Shown: positions 43,455-52,267 of the stretch, piece after piece
Numbering within the stretch: position 1 is the stretch's first letter
How the letters are laid out: the number at the start of each line of letters is the position of its first letter
Assembly: GCA_910585785.1 (NCBI GenBank)
Contig: CAJUEV010000003.1
Location: 121,460 to 185,459 of the forward strand
DNA from: an uncultured Christensenella sp.
Lineage (GTDB): Bacteria; Bacillota; Clostridia; Christensenellales; Borkfalkiaceae
Direction: 5' to 3'
DNA: 64,000 bases
Notes under the pieces: model-generated
The model's database searches: none
What the model saw: only the letters and a program-made list of their open reading frames with translations
Told to the model about the DNA's origin: nothing
Translations under genes and position numbers: made by a program

Positions 43455-44882
43455 ATGGAAGAAAAGAAAGTTTTAATTACCGATACAATTTTGCGTGACG
43501 CTCATCAGTCGCACGCGGCAACGCGTATGAGATTTGACGAGATGGAGCCTATGCTCTCGCTTCTGGACGATATTGGTTATTATTCGCTTGAAGCGTGGGG
43601 CGGCGCTACGTTTGACAGTTGTCTTAGATTTTTGAACGAAGACCCGTGGGACAGATTGAGAAATTTGAAAAAATATCTTAAAAAGACACCCATTCAAATG
43701 CTTCTTCGCGGTCAAAATTTGTTGGGATACAGGCATTACGCAGACGACGTGGTGGAAAAATTTATTGAAAAATCCATAGAAAACGGCGTAGGGGTTGTAC
43801 GTCTATTTGACGCGTTAAACGACCCGAGAAATCTTGAAGCTTCAATCAAAGCAATAAAAAAATATGGGAAGGGCGGTAAATGCGTTTGCGAATGCGCAAT
43901 TTCCTATACCACAAGCCCCGTTCATACTACCGAATATTTTGTAAACCTTGCAAAACAACTTGAAGATACCGGTGCGGACAATATTTGTATTAAGGATATG
44001 GCTAACTTGCTTTTGCCGTTTACCGCGTACGAGTTGGTAAAGGAGTTGAAAGCAAAACTTCGTCCCGAAACAAAAGTGCATCTGCATACGCACAATACTA
44101 CGGGCACAGGCGATATGATTTACCTTATGGCTATACAGGCGGGCGTCGATATTGTAGACTGCGCGCTTTCGCCGTTGGGTAACGGCACGTCGAATCCCGC
44201 AACCGAGCCTTTGGTGGCTTCGCTTAAAGGTACGCCGTACGATACGGGCATAGAAATAGAGAAGCTTTTGCCGGCGGTAACGCACTTTAACAAAGTTGCC
44301 GCAAGACTTGAAAAAGACGGATTTTTAAACCCCAAAGTAAGACGGGTAGACATTAATACTTTATTGTATCAGGTTCCCGGCGGAATGCTTTCAAACCTTA
44401 TGAATCAGTTAAAGCAAGCGGGGAAAGAGGAAAAACTGACGGAATGTCTTGCGGAAGTTCCCAGAGTGCGTAAAGATTGCGGGTATCCTCCGCTTGTTAC
44501 ACCGTCCAGCCAGATTGTAGGTACGCAGGCTGTCTGGAACGTGCTTTTGGGCAGATATAAAACTGTAACGGCGCAATTCAAAGATTTGATTTTGGGAAAA
44601 TACGGAGCGGTTTTGGGCGAGAACGATAAAGAAGTAGTCAAACTTTGCACCAAGGACGGTGAAGAAATAATAACCTGCCGTCCCGCGGATTTGCTTGCAA
44701 ACGAGATGGATTCGCTTACGGAAAAAGTCAAAGCCGACGGTTTCTATACGCAGGAAGAAGACGTTTTGTCCTATGCGTTATTCCCCGAGGTTGCTACAAA
44801 CTTCTTTAAATGGCGCAAAGCCAAAAATGTAGGAGTTGACACGGATATGGCGGCAAACCCGAATAAGGTTTATCCCGTTTAA
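43455..44882 (+). CDS. oxaloacetate decarboxylase alpha / pyruvate carboxylase subunit B-type carboxyltransferase (5S)
   Basis: TIM-barrel carboxyltransferase acting on oxaloacetate/pyruvate: TDTILRDAHQSHAATRM, the metal/catalytic Lys region DNICIKDMANLL, and HLHTHNTTGTGD with DCALSPLGNGTSNPATE. It has no C-terminal biotin domain (475 residues), consistent with the separate carrier gene upstream. ATG 43455 with AAAGGAG upstream is chosen over a longer frame that would overlap oadB. The operon then encodes oxaloacetate decarboxylation coupled to Na+ export. Confidence 0.94.
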   Translation: MEEKKVLITDTILRDAHQSHAATRMRFDEMEPMLSLLDDIGYYSLEAWGGATFDSCLRFLNEDPWDRLRNLKKYLKKTPIQMLLRGQNLLGYRHYADDVVEKFIEKSIENGVGVVRLFDALNDPRNLEASIKAIKKYGKGGKCVCECAISYTTSPVHTTEYFVNLAKQLEDTGADNICIKDMANLLLPFTAYELVKELKAKLRPETKVHLHTHNTTGTGDMIYLMAIQAGVDIVDCALSPLGNGTSNPATEPLVASLKGTPYDTGIEIEKLLPAVTHFNKVAARLEKDGFLNPKVRRVDINTLLYQVPGGMLSNLMNQLKQAGKEEKLTECLAEVPRVRKDCGYPPLVTPSSQIVGTQAVWNVLLGRYKTVTAQFKDLILGKYGAVLGENDKEVVKLCTKDGEEIITCRPADLLANEMDSLTEKVKADGFYTQEEDVLSYALFPEVATNFFKWRKAKNVGVDTDMAANPNKVYPV

Positions 44883-44896
44883 AAAATTAAATTAAG

Positions 44897-44933
44897 CGGC
44901 GCGGACGTTAAAGTTCGCGCCGTCGGGTTTTTT
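44897..44933 (+). terminator. hairpin and T tract directly before the next start codon
   Basis: CGGCGCGGAC-GTTAAA-GTTCGCGCCG is followed by TCGGG and TTTTTT, and the ATG of the next gene begins at the following base. The 5-base gap before the T run weakens it as a terminator. Confidence 0.5.
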
Positions 44934-46166
44934 ATGAGTAAAGTTGCGGTAATCGGCGCGGGAGCTTCCGGTTTGATGGCGGCATATGCTGCGGCGGCAA
45001 ATGGTAACGACGTGACCGTATTTGAAAAAAACGAAAAGAGCGGCAAAAAAATATATATTACGGGAAAAGGAAGATGTAACGTCACGCACTCGTGCGAGCC
45101 TTCCGAATTTTTGCTTAACGTCGTAAACAATTCAAAATTTTTATCAAGCGCTATTTACGGGTTTTCTCCCGAAGATTGCATAAATTTTTTTGAAAATGGT
45201 GGAGTAAAACTTAAAGAAGAACGCGGAGCAAGAATTTTTCCCGTAAGCGATAAGGCAAGCGATATAACTAAATGTCTTGAAAATTATTGCAAAAGCAGCG
45301 GTGTAAAATTCAATTTTAATGAAAAAATACTTAAAATTGCTGTTTTACATAGTACTATGTTTGACATAATAACTTCAAAAAGCCAATATTCGTTTGATAA
45401 AGTCATAGTCTGCACCGGCGGATTGAGTTATCCTTCAACCGGTTCCGACGGTGACGGATACGACTTTGCCCGTTCGGCGGGACATAAAATTGTGCCGCTG
45501 AAACAGGCGCTATGCGGACTGAATTTAAAAGGTGCATTTTATAAGCAATTGCAAGGACTTACGCTTAAAAACATAAATTTAAGCGTTTATTGCGGTTCGA
45601 AAAAGATAAAAGAACTTTTCGGCGAGTTGCTTTTTACGCATTTCGGTATTTCCGGTCCCGTGGTATTGTCCGCTTCAAGCCTTATAAACAGGTTGGATAT
45701 GAACAAGGTGCGGCTTTCACTCGATTTAAAGCCCGCGCTTACTGTGGAAATGTTAGATAAGCGCTTGCTGCGCGATTTTGAAGCGTATAAAAACAAAAGC
45801 GTTGCAAATTGTCTGAAAGAACTGCTTCCCGCCGCGATTATTGAGGAAACGCTTAAACGCAGCGGAATTGACGGAAATTTACGTACCAACTCGGTTACCA
45901 GAGAGCAACGCGCGCGTTTATTGACAACAGTAAAAAATTTTGATATGCTTGTTTCGTCTTTGCGGGACTTTTCGGAAGCAATAGTTACTTCCGGAGGGGT
46001 CGACGTAAACGAAATTAATCCAAAAACAATGGAAAGTAAACTGATTAGAGGATTATACTTTTGCGGCGAGGTGCTTGACGTTGATGGGTTTACCGGTGGT
46101 TTTAACTTGCAAATCGCCTTTTCAACAGGATACGCCGCGGGAAATTCAATTAAAGATTGGGACTGA
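44934..46166 (+). CDS. HI0933/YhiN-family flavoprotein (BaiN-like)
   Basis: FAD-dependent oxidoreductase of unknown substrate. It has VAVIGAGASGLMAAYAAAANG, the hallmark KNEKSGKKIYITGKGRCNVTH, FSPEDCINFFENGGV, CTGGLSYPSTGSDGDGY and a C-terminal FCGEVLDVDGFTGGFNLQ. The start is fixed by the Rossmann motif, yet the ATG abuts a T tract and lacks a ribosome binding site. Residues about 140-146 are encoded by motif copy 3. It precedes cmk, plsC and ispH-rpsA, an order common in Clostridia. Confidence 0.9.
   Translation: MSKVAVIGAGASGLMAAYAAAANGNDVTVFEKNEKSGKKIYITGKGRCNVTHSCEPSEFLLNVVNNSKFLSSAIYGFSPEDCINFFENGGVKLKEERGARIFPVSDKASDITKCLENYCKSSGVKFNFNEKILKIAVLHSTMFDIITSKSQYSFDKVIVCTGGLSYPSTGSDGDGYDFARSAGHKIVPLKQALCGLNLKGAFYKQLQGLTLKNINLSVYCGSKKIKELFGELLFTHFGISGPVVLSASSLINRLDMNKVRLSLDLKPALTVEMLDKRLLRDFEAYKNKSVANCLKELLPAAIIEETLKRSGIDGNLRTNSVTREQRARLLTTVKNFDMLVSSLRDFSEAIVTSGGVDVNEINPKTMESKLIRGLYFCGEVLDVDGFTGGFNLQIAFSTGYAAGNSIKDWD
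45351..45370 (+). repeat. TACTATGT-N3-ACATAAT motif, copy 3 (inside the YhiN-type gene)
   Basis: AGTACTATGT-TTG-ACATAAT is read in frame as Ser-Thr-Met-Phe-Asp-Ile-Ile. The preceding bases make ACATAGTACTATGT, an additional perfect palindrome starting at 45347. Confidence 0.75.
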
Positions 46167-46171
46167 AATTT

Positions 46172-47179
46172 ATGAAAGCGATACGCGGCGCTACGACGAT
46201 AGAGCGCGACAACGCCGAGCAGGTAAAAGTTTGTGTTAAAGAACTGCTTGACGCTATTTTTAAAGTTAACGAATTGACGCGGGAAGACGCTGTGTGCATA
46301 ATTTTTTCAAGCACAAAGGACGTGCGTTCGTTTTATCCAGCAAAAGCGGCGAGAGAGGCGGGATATTCTTCCTGCGCGTTGTTTTCTGCGGAAGAACCGG
46401 ACATAAAAGGCGCGTTAAAAAGGTGCATAAGGGTTATGATGCTTACCGAAAAGGAAATAACTCCCAAACACGTTTATTTGCACGGAGCGGCTATGTTAAG
46501 ACAAGATTTGACAAAAATAATAAATATAGCGATTGACGGGCCCGCGGGCAGCGGTAAAAGCACCGTCTCTAAGATGGTAGCAAGCAAATTGGGCATATTG
46601 CATCTTGATACCGGTGCTATGTACCGTGCGTTCGCGTTGAAATGTTTTAACGAGGGAGCGGACACTAGCGACGAAGAAGCCATTGAAAAAATAATTTCAG
46701 CAACTGATATACAGGTCAAGTATGAAAACGGCGTTCAGCACACTTATCTTGACGGCAACGACGTTTCGGAAAGTATACGTAAGCCTGAAATTTCGTTGCT
46801 TGCTTCAACTGTTTCCGCTTTAAAATGCGTGCGCGAAAAAATGGTTGAGCAGCAACGTAAAACAGCTGAAAGTATGTCCTGCGTTATTGACGGCAGAGAT
46901 ATTGGGACTCACGTGCTTCCTCAGACTAAGTTTAAATTCTTTTTGACGGCGACACCCGAAGTGCGGGCGACCCGCCGCGCGGAAGAAAATGCGGCAAAGG
47001 GTTTTAATCAGGCGTATGAAGATGTCCTTTCGGAAATTATAAAGCGCGATAAGCAAGATAAAACGCGTAAAATTTCACCTTTGACCCAAGCGGACGACGC
47101 CGTTTTTGTGGATTCTTCCGAAATGAACGCGGAAGAAGTAGCCCAATTTATTTTAAACAAAGTGCAGGAAAAAATATAA
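46172..47179 (+). CDS. cmk: chorismate mutase (AroH type) fused to cytidylate kinase
   Basis: Residues 1 to about 115 match AroH-type chorismate mutase: IRGATTIERD (active Arg), YPAKAARE, AEEPDIKGALKRCIRVMM (Glu and Arg) and HVYLHGAAMLRQDL (Tyr). After a few residues the cytidylate kinase begins: IAIDGPAGSGKSTVSKMVA, LHLDTGAMYRAFA, VIDGRDIGTHVLP and RATRRAEE. No stop or frameshift separates the halves. It joins prephenate synthesis to CMP phosphorylation in one chain of 335 residues. ATG 46172 is preferred over TTG 46157, which overlaps the previous gene. Confidence 0.9.
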   Translation: MKAIRGATTIERDNAEQVKVCVKELLDAIFKVNELTREDAVCIIFSSTKDVRSFYPAKAAREAGYSSCALFSAEEPDIKGALKRCIRVMMLTEKEITPKHVYLHGAAMLRQDLTKIINIAIDGPAGSGKSTVSKMVASKLGILHLDTGAMYRAFALKCFNEGADTSDEEAIEKIISATDIQVKYENGVQHTYLDGNDVSESIRKPEISLLASTVSALKCVREKMVEQQRKTAESMSCVIDGRDIGTHVLPQTKFKFFLTATPEVRATRRAEENAAKGFNQAYEDVLSEIIKRDKQDKTRKISPLTQADDAVFVDSSEMNAEEVAQFILNKVQEKI

Positions 47180-47884
47180 ATGAACGAAAATAAGACCGGA
47201 CAGACCAAGGCGGATAAAAAGAAAGCGCGGAAAGAACTTAAAAACCACAAACGGTTTTTAAGAATTTTCAGATTTTTGCACGGCGCTTATCGCGTTATTT
47301 TAAGATTTTTTTATCCGTTTAAACGTTATGGACAAAAAAAGCCTTACAACGACGGAACTTATATATTTGTCTGCAACCATTTAAGTTGGTTTGACGTTTT
47401 TCCGTGCGCGCTTGCAACAAGCAAACCCGTTCATTTCATATGCAAAAAGGAAATTCTCAATAAAAAAATAGGTAAAATGGTGGTTGATTTTTGTCAGTGC
47501 ATAACAGTGAGCAGGGACGGCAGCGACATCGGCGCGCTTATGCAGTCGGTCAAATACATTAAAAAGGGGGAAAATTTGGCGATTTTTCCGGAGGGAACAC
47601 GTAACAAAACCGACGAAATATTTTTGCCTTTTAAAGGCGGTGCCGCAACAATTTCTATAATGACTAAAACGCCTATCGTGCCCGTAGTTATTGCAAAAAG
47701 AAGTAAAATATTCCGTAAAAACCACGTTTATTACGGTCAGCCGTTGGAATTTTCGGATTACTACGGCAAAAAACTTACGAAAGAAGATTACGAAGCGTGT
47801 GACGATTTGTTAAAAGAGAAAATGCTTGAAATGTATTACGAAGTAAACGAAGCGGCTAATGCAAAAAAACGCAAAAAGAAATAA
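47180..47884 (+). CDS. plsC: 1-acyl-sn-glycerol-3-phosphate acyltransferase
   Basis: Makes phosphatidic acid from lysophosphatidate. The catalytic NHLSWFD (H-x4-D) and FPEGTRNK are both present, with PIVPVVI downstream. A Lys-rich N-terminus (about 1-30) and a Lys-rich C-terminal tail flank the domain. The ATG follows the cmk stop immediately. The cmk-plsC-ispH order is typical of Clostridia. 234 residues, normal. Confidence 0.93.
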   Translation: MNENKTGQTKADKKKARKELKNHKRFLRIFRFLHGAYRVILRFFYPFKRYGQKKPYNDGTYIFVCNHLSWFDVFPCALATSKPVHFICKKEILNKKIGKMVVDFCQCITVSRDGSDIGALMQSVKYIKKGENLAIFPEGTRNKTDEIFLPFKGGAATISIMTKTPIVPVVIAKRSKIFRKNHVYYGQPLEFSDYYGKKLTKEDYEACDDLLKEKMLEMYYEVNEAANAKKRKKK

Positions 47885-47887
47885 ATT

Positions 47888-49975
47888 ATGAAAGTTATAG
47901 TTGCAAAACACAGCGGTTTCTGCGTCGGCGTCAAACACGCGGTGGACACAGCGCTGAACCAGCCCCAAGGCACATACGTTTTAGGAGAAATAATTCATAA
48001 TCCTTCCGTCGTTCAGGCAATAAAGGACAAGGGGTTGAACGTTGTTGAATCCTTGGATGAAATACCGGATAATTCTACCGTTGTTTTCCGCTCGCACGGG
48101 GTGCCGGAAAATTTTTACGGAATTTGCGAAAAAAGAAATATACAAGTTATCGACTGCACTTGCGGATTTGTCAAGCGTACGCAGAAAATTGTTAAAGAGC
48201 AGTTTTCGGCGGACAAGCAAATTGTGATTGTGGGAGAGCCGGAACATCCGGAAGTAACCGGTCTTTTGGGATGGTGCGGCGGCAGCGCAGTGGTTTTGAA
48301 CAGCGAAGCGCAAATTTCACCCGAATTATCGCAAAAAGACGTGTGTGTGGTGTGCCAAACAACGTTTTCCGCGCAAAAATTTGAAAAAATAGTTAAAAAT
48401 ATTGAAAAAGTCTGTGAAAAAACAGTTGCCGTTTTCAGGACGATTTGTTATACTACTGAGGAACGGCAAAAAGAAGTGGAAGAAATTGCGCTTTTATGCG
48501 ACGCGGTTTTGGTTGTCGGCGGGCTGAACAGCAGCAACACCAACAAACTTTACGAGCTTGCAAAGCAGCGTTGCGCAAACGTTTTCCGACTTTCCAGCGC
48601 CGACGAATTAGATTGTAAAAAATTAAAAAATTATAAAATTGTAGGTATTGTTTCAGGGGCTTCAACCCCGTATGTGCAAACCCGGGAGGTTCTCTTAAAG
48701 ATGGAAGAAAACACAGAAGTTAAGGCAACGAACGAGATGGACGACGTTCTTGCTAAAATCGACAGCGAGTCGAAGTTCAAGAAGGGGCAGACTGTTCAGG
48801 CGACCATATCCAAGGCGACTGACGAAGGTTTGCAAATCCTTCTTCCTTTTTCGAAGAAGGAAGTTGCTTTAAGCAAAGACGAACTCGATTGCGAAAATTA
48901 CAGTGCGGCTGATTACGTCGCTAAGATAGGCGAAACTATCGAATTGCTCGTTGTCGAACTTAAACCCGTTCTTAAACTGTCGCAGAAAATGATTAAGATT
49001 TTGCAACAGGAAGAGGGTTTGAGGGCCGAAATTGAAAACGGCAAAGAATTCTCGGTTGTATGCACAGGCACGAACAAGGGCGGACTTACCGCTCAGTTCG
49101 GTACCTACTCGGTATTTGTACCCGCAAAAGAAATCCGTCCCGGCTTTGTTAAAGATTTGACAAAATATCAGGGCAAAACTTTGAGATTGCGCGCTTTGGA
49201 AATAAAGAAAGGCGCTAAAAAGGAAATTATCGCTTCTCAGCGCGTTATTTTACAGGAAGAACGCGACGCTAAGGACGCAGCGCGTGCCGAAAGAGAAGAC
49301 GAGTTTTTCGCAACCATTACCGTTGGCGATATAGTTGAAGGAAAAGTTGAAAGAGCGACAAATTTCGGCGCGTTCGTTTCCGTAAACGGTTTCGATTGCC
49401 TTGCTCACATTTCCGATTTGTCTTGGACGGGCGTTGAAAACGTAACTGACGTTCTTGAAATCGGCAAATGCTATGAGTTCCAGATTCTTAAAGCAGATAA
49501 AGAAAGCAAAAAGGTTTCTTTGGGTTATAAGCAACTTCAACCCCAGCCTTGGGATTTGGTTGAAGGCAAATATAACGTGGGCGACGTCGTTCACGGCAAA
49601 GTTGTACGCATTGTTCCTTTCGGCGCGTTTATCGAAGTTGAAAAAGGCGTTGACGGTCTTGTTCACGTTTCGCAAATCAGCCACGAGAGAATTGAAACTC
49701 CCGCAACTTGCCTTAACGTAGGCGATGAAGTTGACGCAAAGATTATAGCGGTAGACACATACGCCAAGAAGATGAATCTTTCTATTAAGGCTTTGTTGCC
49801 CGAAGGCGAAAAGAAACGTCCGGCAAAGTCCGAAAACGGTGAAGAAGTTCCCGCAGGCAAGCGTAAATCTTCCAGAAGAAGCGAAGACGACGAAGTTTCT
49901 TCCTGGAACGAAGGCAGCATTGGCGGCACGTCCATTGCGGATTTGCTTGCAAGCGCTTCCAAAAAGAATAACTGA
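47888..49975 (+). CDS. ispH: IspH (HMBPP reductase) fused to ribosomal protein S1 domains
   Basis: Residues 1 to about 280 are IspH, the 4Fe-4S enzyme ending the MEP isoprenoid pathway, with cysteines in HSGFCVGVKHAV, DCTCGFVKRTQ and FRTICYTT. The rest holds four S1 (OB-fold) repeats at about 295-365, 375-455, 470-540 and 555-630. The last two are the best preserved (GDIVEGKVERATNFGAFV, GDVVHGKVVRIVPFGAFIEV). A basic tail ends the protein. Such LytB-RpsA fusions are known in Clostridia. The fused S1 probably serves in translation. Confidence 0.96.
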   Translation: MKVIVAKHSGFCVGVKHAVDTALNQPQGTYVLGEIIHNPSVVQAIKDKGLNVVESLDEIPDNSTVVFRSHGVPENFYGICEKRNIQVIDCTCGFVKRTQKIVKEQFSADKQIVIVGEPEHPEVTGLLGWCGGSAVVLNSEAQISPELSQKDVCVVCQTTFSAQKFEKIVKNIEKVCEKTVAVFRTICYTTEERQKEVEEIALLCDAVLVVGGLNSSNTNKLYELAKQRCANVFRLSSADELDCKKLKNYKIVGIVSGASTPYVQTREVLLKMEENTEVKATNEMDDVLAKIDSESKFKKGQTVQATISKATDEGLQILLPFSKKEVALSKDELDCENYSAADYVAKIGETIELLVVELKPVLKLSQKMIKILQQEEGLRAEIENGKEFSVVCTGTNKGGLTAQFGTYSVFVPAKEIRPGFVKDLTKYQGKTLRLRALEIKKGAKKEIIASQRVILQEERDAKDAARAEREDEFFATITVGDIVEGKVERATNFGAFVSVNGFDCLAHISDLSWTGVENVTDVLEIGKCYEFQILKADKESKKVSLGYKQLQPQPWDLVEGKYNVGDVVHGKVVRIVPFGAFIEVEKGVDGLVHVSQISHERIETPATCLNVGDEVDAKIIAVDTYAKKMNLSIKALLPEGEKKRPAKSENGEEVPAGKRKSSRRSEDDEVSSWNEGSIGGTSIADLLASASKKNN

Positions 49976-49987
49976 TTAAAATAATTC

Positions 49988-50024
49988 AAAACCCCTTTGC
50001 ATAAAGCAAAGGGGTTTTATTTTT
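49988..50024 (+). terminator. terminator after ispH-rpsA
   Basis: AAAACCCCTTTGC-ATAAA-GCAAAGGGGTTTT is a perfect 13-bp hairpin followed by ATTTTT. Confidence 0.9.
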
Positions 50025-50190
50025 ACAATTCGTCAGTCAATCCAAGCAAATAGTCAACGGATACTTCAAAAAAGCGGCAAACTGAGCAAGAAGGATAAGC
50101 GGCGGTTCGCGCTGATTTTTTTCATAATGCAAATAAGTTCTGCAATTCAGAAATGGCGGTTTTCGGCAAGTATGAAAGTGTTCTCATAGC
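50023..50190 (-). pseudogene. XRE-family HTH regulator, frameshifted remnant
   Basis: On the minus strand the last 42 codons read NCRTYLHYEKNQREPPLILL-AQFAAFFEVSVDYLLG-LTDEL, the C-terminal half of a Cro/C1 (XRE) helix-turn-helix. Upstream the matching sequence (FILAENRHF) continues in a different frame, and no start codon or full HTH is found. It is therefore a decayed regulator. The stop lies in the T tract of the ispH-rpsA terminator. Confidence 0.55.
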
Positions 50191-50254
50191 GCTTGTTTCT
50201 ATCGGCGTCATTATTCAATATTTTATAGCCACATTTTTATTTGAAAAAGTTTAA
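50153..50254 (+). CDS. possible 33-residue membrane peptide
   Basis: ATG to TAA frame encoding MAVFGKYESVLIALVSIGVI and continuing through IQYFIATFLFEKV, a single hydrophobic helix with short charged ends. There is no clear ribosome binding site, and it is antisense to the broken XRE remnant. The composition is what a small membrane protein or a transporter fragment would show. Unproven. Confidence 0.22.
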   Translation: MAVFGKYESVLIALVSIGVIIQYFIATFLFEKV

Positions 50255-50306
50255 CGCGCCTTAAAAGAGTTTATAAAATAGACGTATTAAATTACGAGGT
50301 GATAAA

Positions 50307-52142
50307 ATGAGAAAAGAAGGCAATATAAAAATTTCAAGCGAAAATATGATGCCTATCATTAAAAAATGGCTGTATTCCGATAAGGACATATTTTTGAGGG
50401 AAATTGTTGCAAACGGTACGGATGCTATAACAAAATTCAAAAAACTTGTGACAATGGGCGAAGCTTCCGAAGCGGAAAACGAAGAATATTGCGTTAAAAT
50501 ATATATTGATAAAAAGGCAAAAACACTGACCGTTGAAGACAACGGTATAGGTATGACGGCGGACGAAGTAGAAAATTATATAACGCAAATTGCTTTTTCC
50601 GGCGCCAGCGACTTTTTGGAAAAGTATGAAAAAGCGGGCGGCGACGGAATTATCGGACACTTTGGTTTAGGATTTTATTCCGCCTATATGGTTTCGGAAA
50701 ATATTGAAATTTTTACGAAGTCCTATAAGGACGAGCCTGCCGTTCATTGGGAAAGCGACGGCAACGCGACGTATTCTATTGAAGAATGCGATAAGTCGGA
50801 GCGCGGAACAAAGATAGTTATGCATATTGCGCCCGATGAAAAGGAATTTCTTGAAGAAAGCGCGATAAAAAACCTAGTAAATAAATATTGCTCGTTTATG
50901 CCTTATAACGTCTATGTAAACTTCAAGGGCGACGGAAATGACAAACCGCTTAATTCAACTCTGCCTCTGTATGCAAAGGCGGTAAAGGACTGCACCGACG
51001 AGGAATACAAAAAGTTTTATACGGATACGTTTATGGATTACAACGAGCCCATTTTCTGGGTTCATCTGAATATGGACTATCCGTTTAAATTAAAGGGGAT
51101 TCTTTATTTCCCCAAAGTCAAAAACAAGTTGGAACTTGAACGCGGAAAGGTAAAACTTTATTGCAATCAAGTGTTTATAGCGGACAATATCAAGGAAGTT
51201 ATTCCCGAGTTTTTAATGCTTTTAAACGGCGTAATCGACTGCCCCGACATTCCGTTAAACGTTTCGCGCAGCTTCTTGCAGAACGACAAGCAGGTACAAA
51301 AAATAAGCAAGCACATAACCAAAAAGGTTGCGGATAAGCTTATTTCGTTATTTAAAAACGACCGTGAAAAATTTGAAGCGTGCTGGGGCGACGTTGCAAA
51401 CTTTGTAAAATTCGGCTGCATTAAAGACGAAAGTTTTTACGACAAAGTCAAGGACATAATAATATATAAAAATCTTGACGATAAATTTGTAAATTTCAAC
51501 GAGTTGCTTGGCAAAAACGCTGCCGAAACCGAGGAAGAACCTACAAAAACGGAAGAAAAAGCAAAGAGCGAGCCCGTTACCGTTTATTACGTTTCTGACG
51601 AAAAGCAGCAGGCTCAATATATTAATTTGTTTAAAGACCAAGGGTTAAACGCAATACTTTGCGATAATTTTATCGACCCGCATTTTTTAAGTTTTCTTGA
51701 ATATAAAACGCCGGATAAAATCAAATTCAAGCGTATTGACGCAGACGTGGACGGCGCGCTTAAAAACGGCGACAGCGCCGAGGACAGCGTTTTGGCGGAT
51801 ATTTTCAAAAACGCTTCCGGCAAAGAAAACATTACGGTAAAAACGGAAGTTTTGAAAAATACCGAAATTCCCGCAATTATAGTCGTGGACGAATATACAA
51901 GACGTTACAACGAAATGGGCGAGTATTACGGTATGGGCGGAGTAGAGCCCGCGCAAACTCTTATAGTCAACACGGCGTGCCCGATAGTTGCAAGGCTGAA
52001 AGAATTGGACGAAGAAAGACAGAAATTTACCGCGGCTTACGTATATATGCTTGCGCTTAACTCGTACAAAAAATTATCGCCCGAAGAACTTGATAAATTC
52101 CAGAAAGATAATTTAACGCTGTTGAAGGACTTTATAAAATAA
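50307..52142 (+). CDS. htpG: chaperone HtpG (Hsp90)
   Basis: GHKL ATPase chaperone. The N-terminal domain has YSDKDIFLREIVANGTDAITK, EDNGIGMTADE and GHFGLGFYSAYMVS. The middle domain has GILYFPKVKNK, LYCNQVFIADN and PDIPLNVSRSFLQNDKQV. A shorter, less conserved dimerisation domain completes 611 residues. Ribosome binding site CGAGGTGA. A single-gene transcript ending in a strong hairpin. Confidence 0.96.
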   Translation: MRKEGNIKISSENMMPIIKKWLYSDKDIFLREIVANGTDAITKFKKLVTMGEASEAENEEYCVKIYIDKKAKTLTVEDNGIGMTADEVENYITQIAFSGASDFLEKYEKAGGDGIIGHFGLGFYSAYMVSENIEIFTKSYKDEPAVHWESDGNATYSIEECDKSERGTKIVMHIAPDEKEFLEESAIKNLVNKYCSFMPYNVYVNFKGDGNDKPLNSTLPLYAKAVKDCTDEEYKKFYTDTFMDYNEPIFWVHLNMDYPFKLKGILYFPKVKNKLELERGKVKLYCNQVFIADNIKEVIPEFLMLLNGVIDCPDIPLNVSRSFLQNDKQVQKISKHITKKVADKLISLFKNDREKFEACWGDVANFVKFGCIKDESFYDKVKDIIIYKNLDDKFVNFNELLGKNAAETEEEPTKTEEKAKSEPVTVYYVSDEKQQAQYINLFKDQGLNAILCDNFIDPHFLSFLEYKTPDKIKFKRIDADVDGALKNGDSAEDSVLADIFKNASGKENITVKTEVLKNTEIPAIIVVDEYTRRYNEMGEYYGMGGVEPAQTLIVNTACPIVARLKELDEERQKFTAAYVYMLALNSYKKLSPEELDKFQKDNLTLLKDFIK

Positions 52143-52162
52143 TTTATAATTTTAGTTTATCT

Positions 52163-52199
52163 AAATCCCGCAAAACGACTTTTTGCGGGATTTTTTTTA
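52163..52199 (+). terminator. terminator after htpG
   Basis: AAATCCCGCAAAA-CGAC-TTTTTGCGGGATTT forms a strong hairpin that runs into TTTTT. Confidence 0.88.
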
Positions 52200-52229
52200 C
52201 AAATAATAGCATTTTTTTCTAAATCGCTC

Positions 52230-52258
52230 TTGAAATATCAATCAGTTTATGATAAAAT
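52230..52258 (+). promoter_or_regulatory. promoter of the glycogen operon, giving a near-leaderless glgB mRNA
   Basis: TTGAAA (52230-52235), 17 bases, TAAAAT (52253-52258). ATG of glgB is at 52268, 9 bases after the -10, so the predicted leader is 0-3 bases. AAGTAAGG is too close to the ATG to work as a ribosome binding site. Confidence 0.6.
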
Positions 52259-52267
52259 AAGTAAGGT

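Noticed and set aside
46294..46536. 80-codon frame inside the AroH half of the AroH-Cmk gene
   Set aside because: Overlaps a domain with clear chorismate mutase motifs in another frame; composition is that of an out-of-frame shadow.
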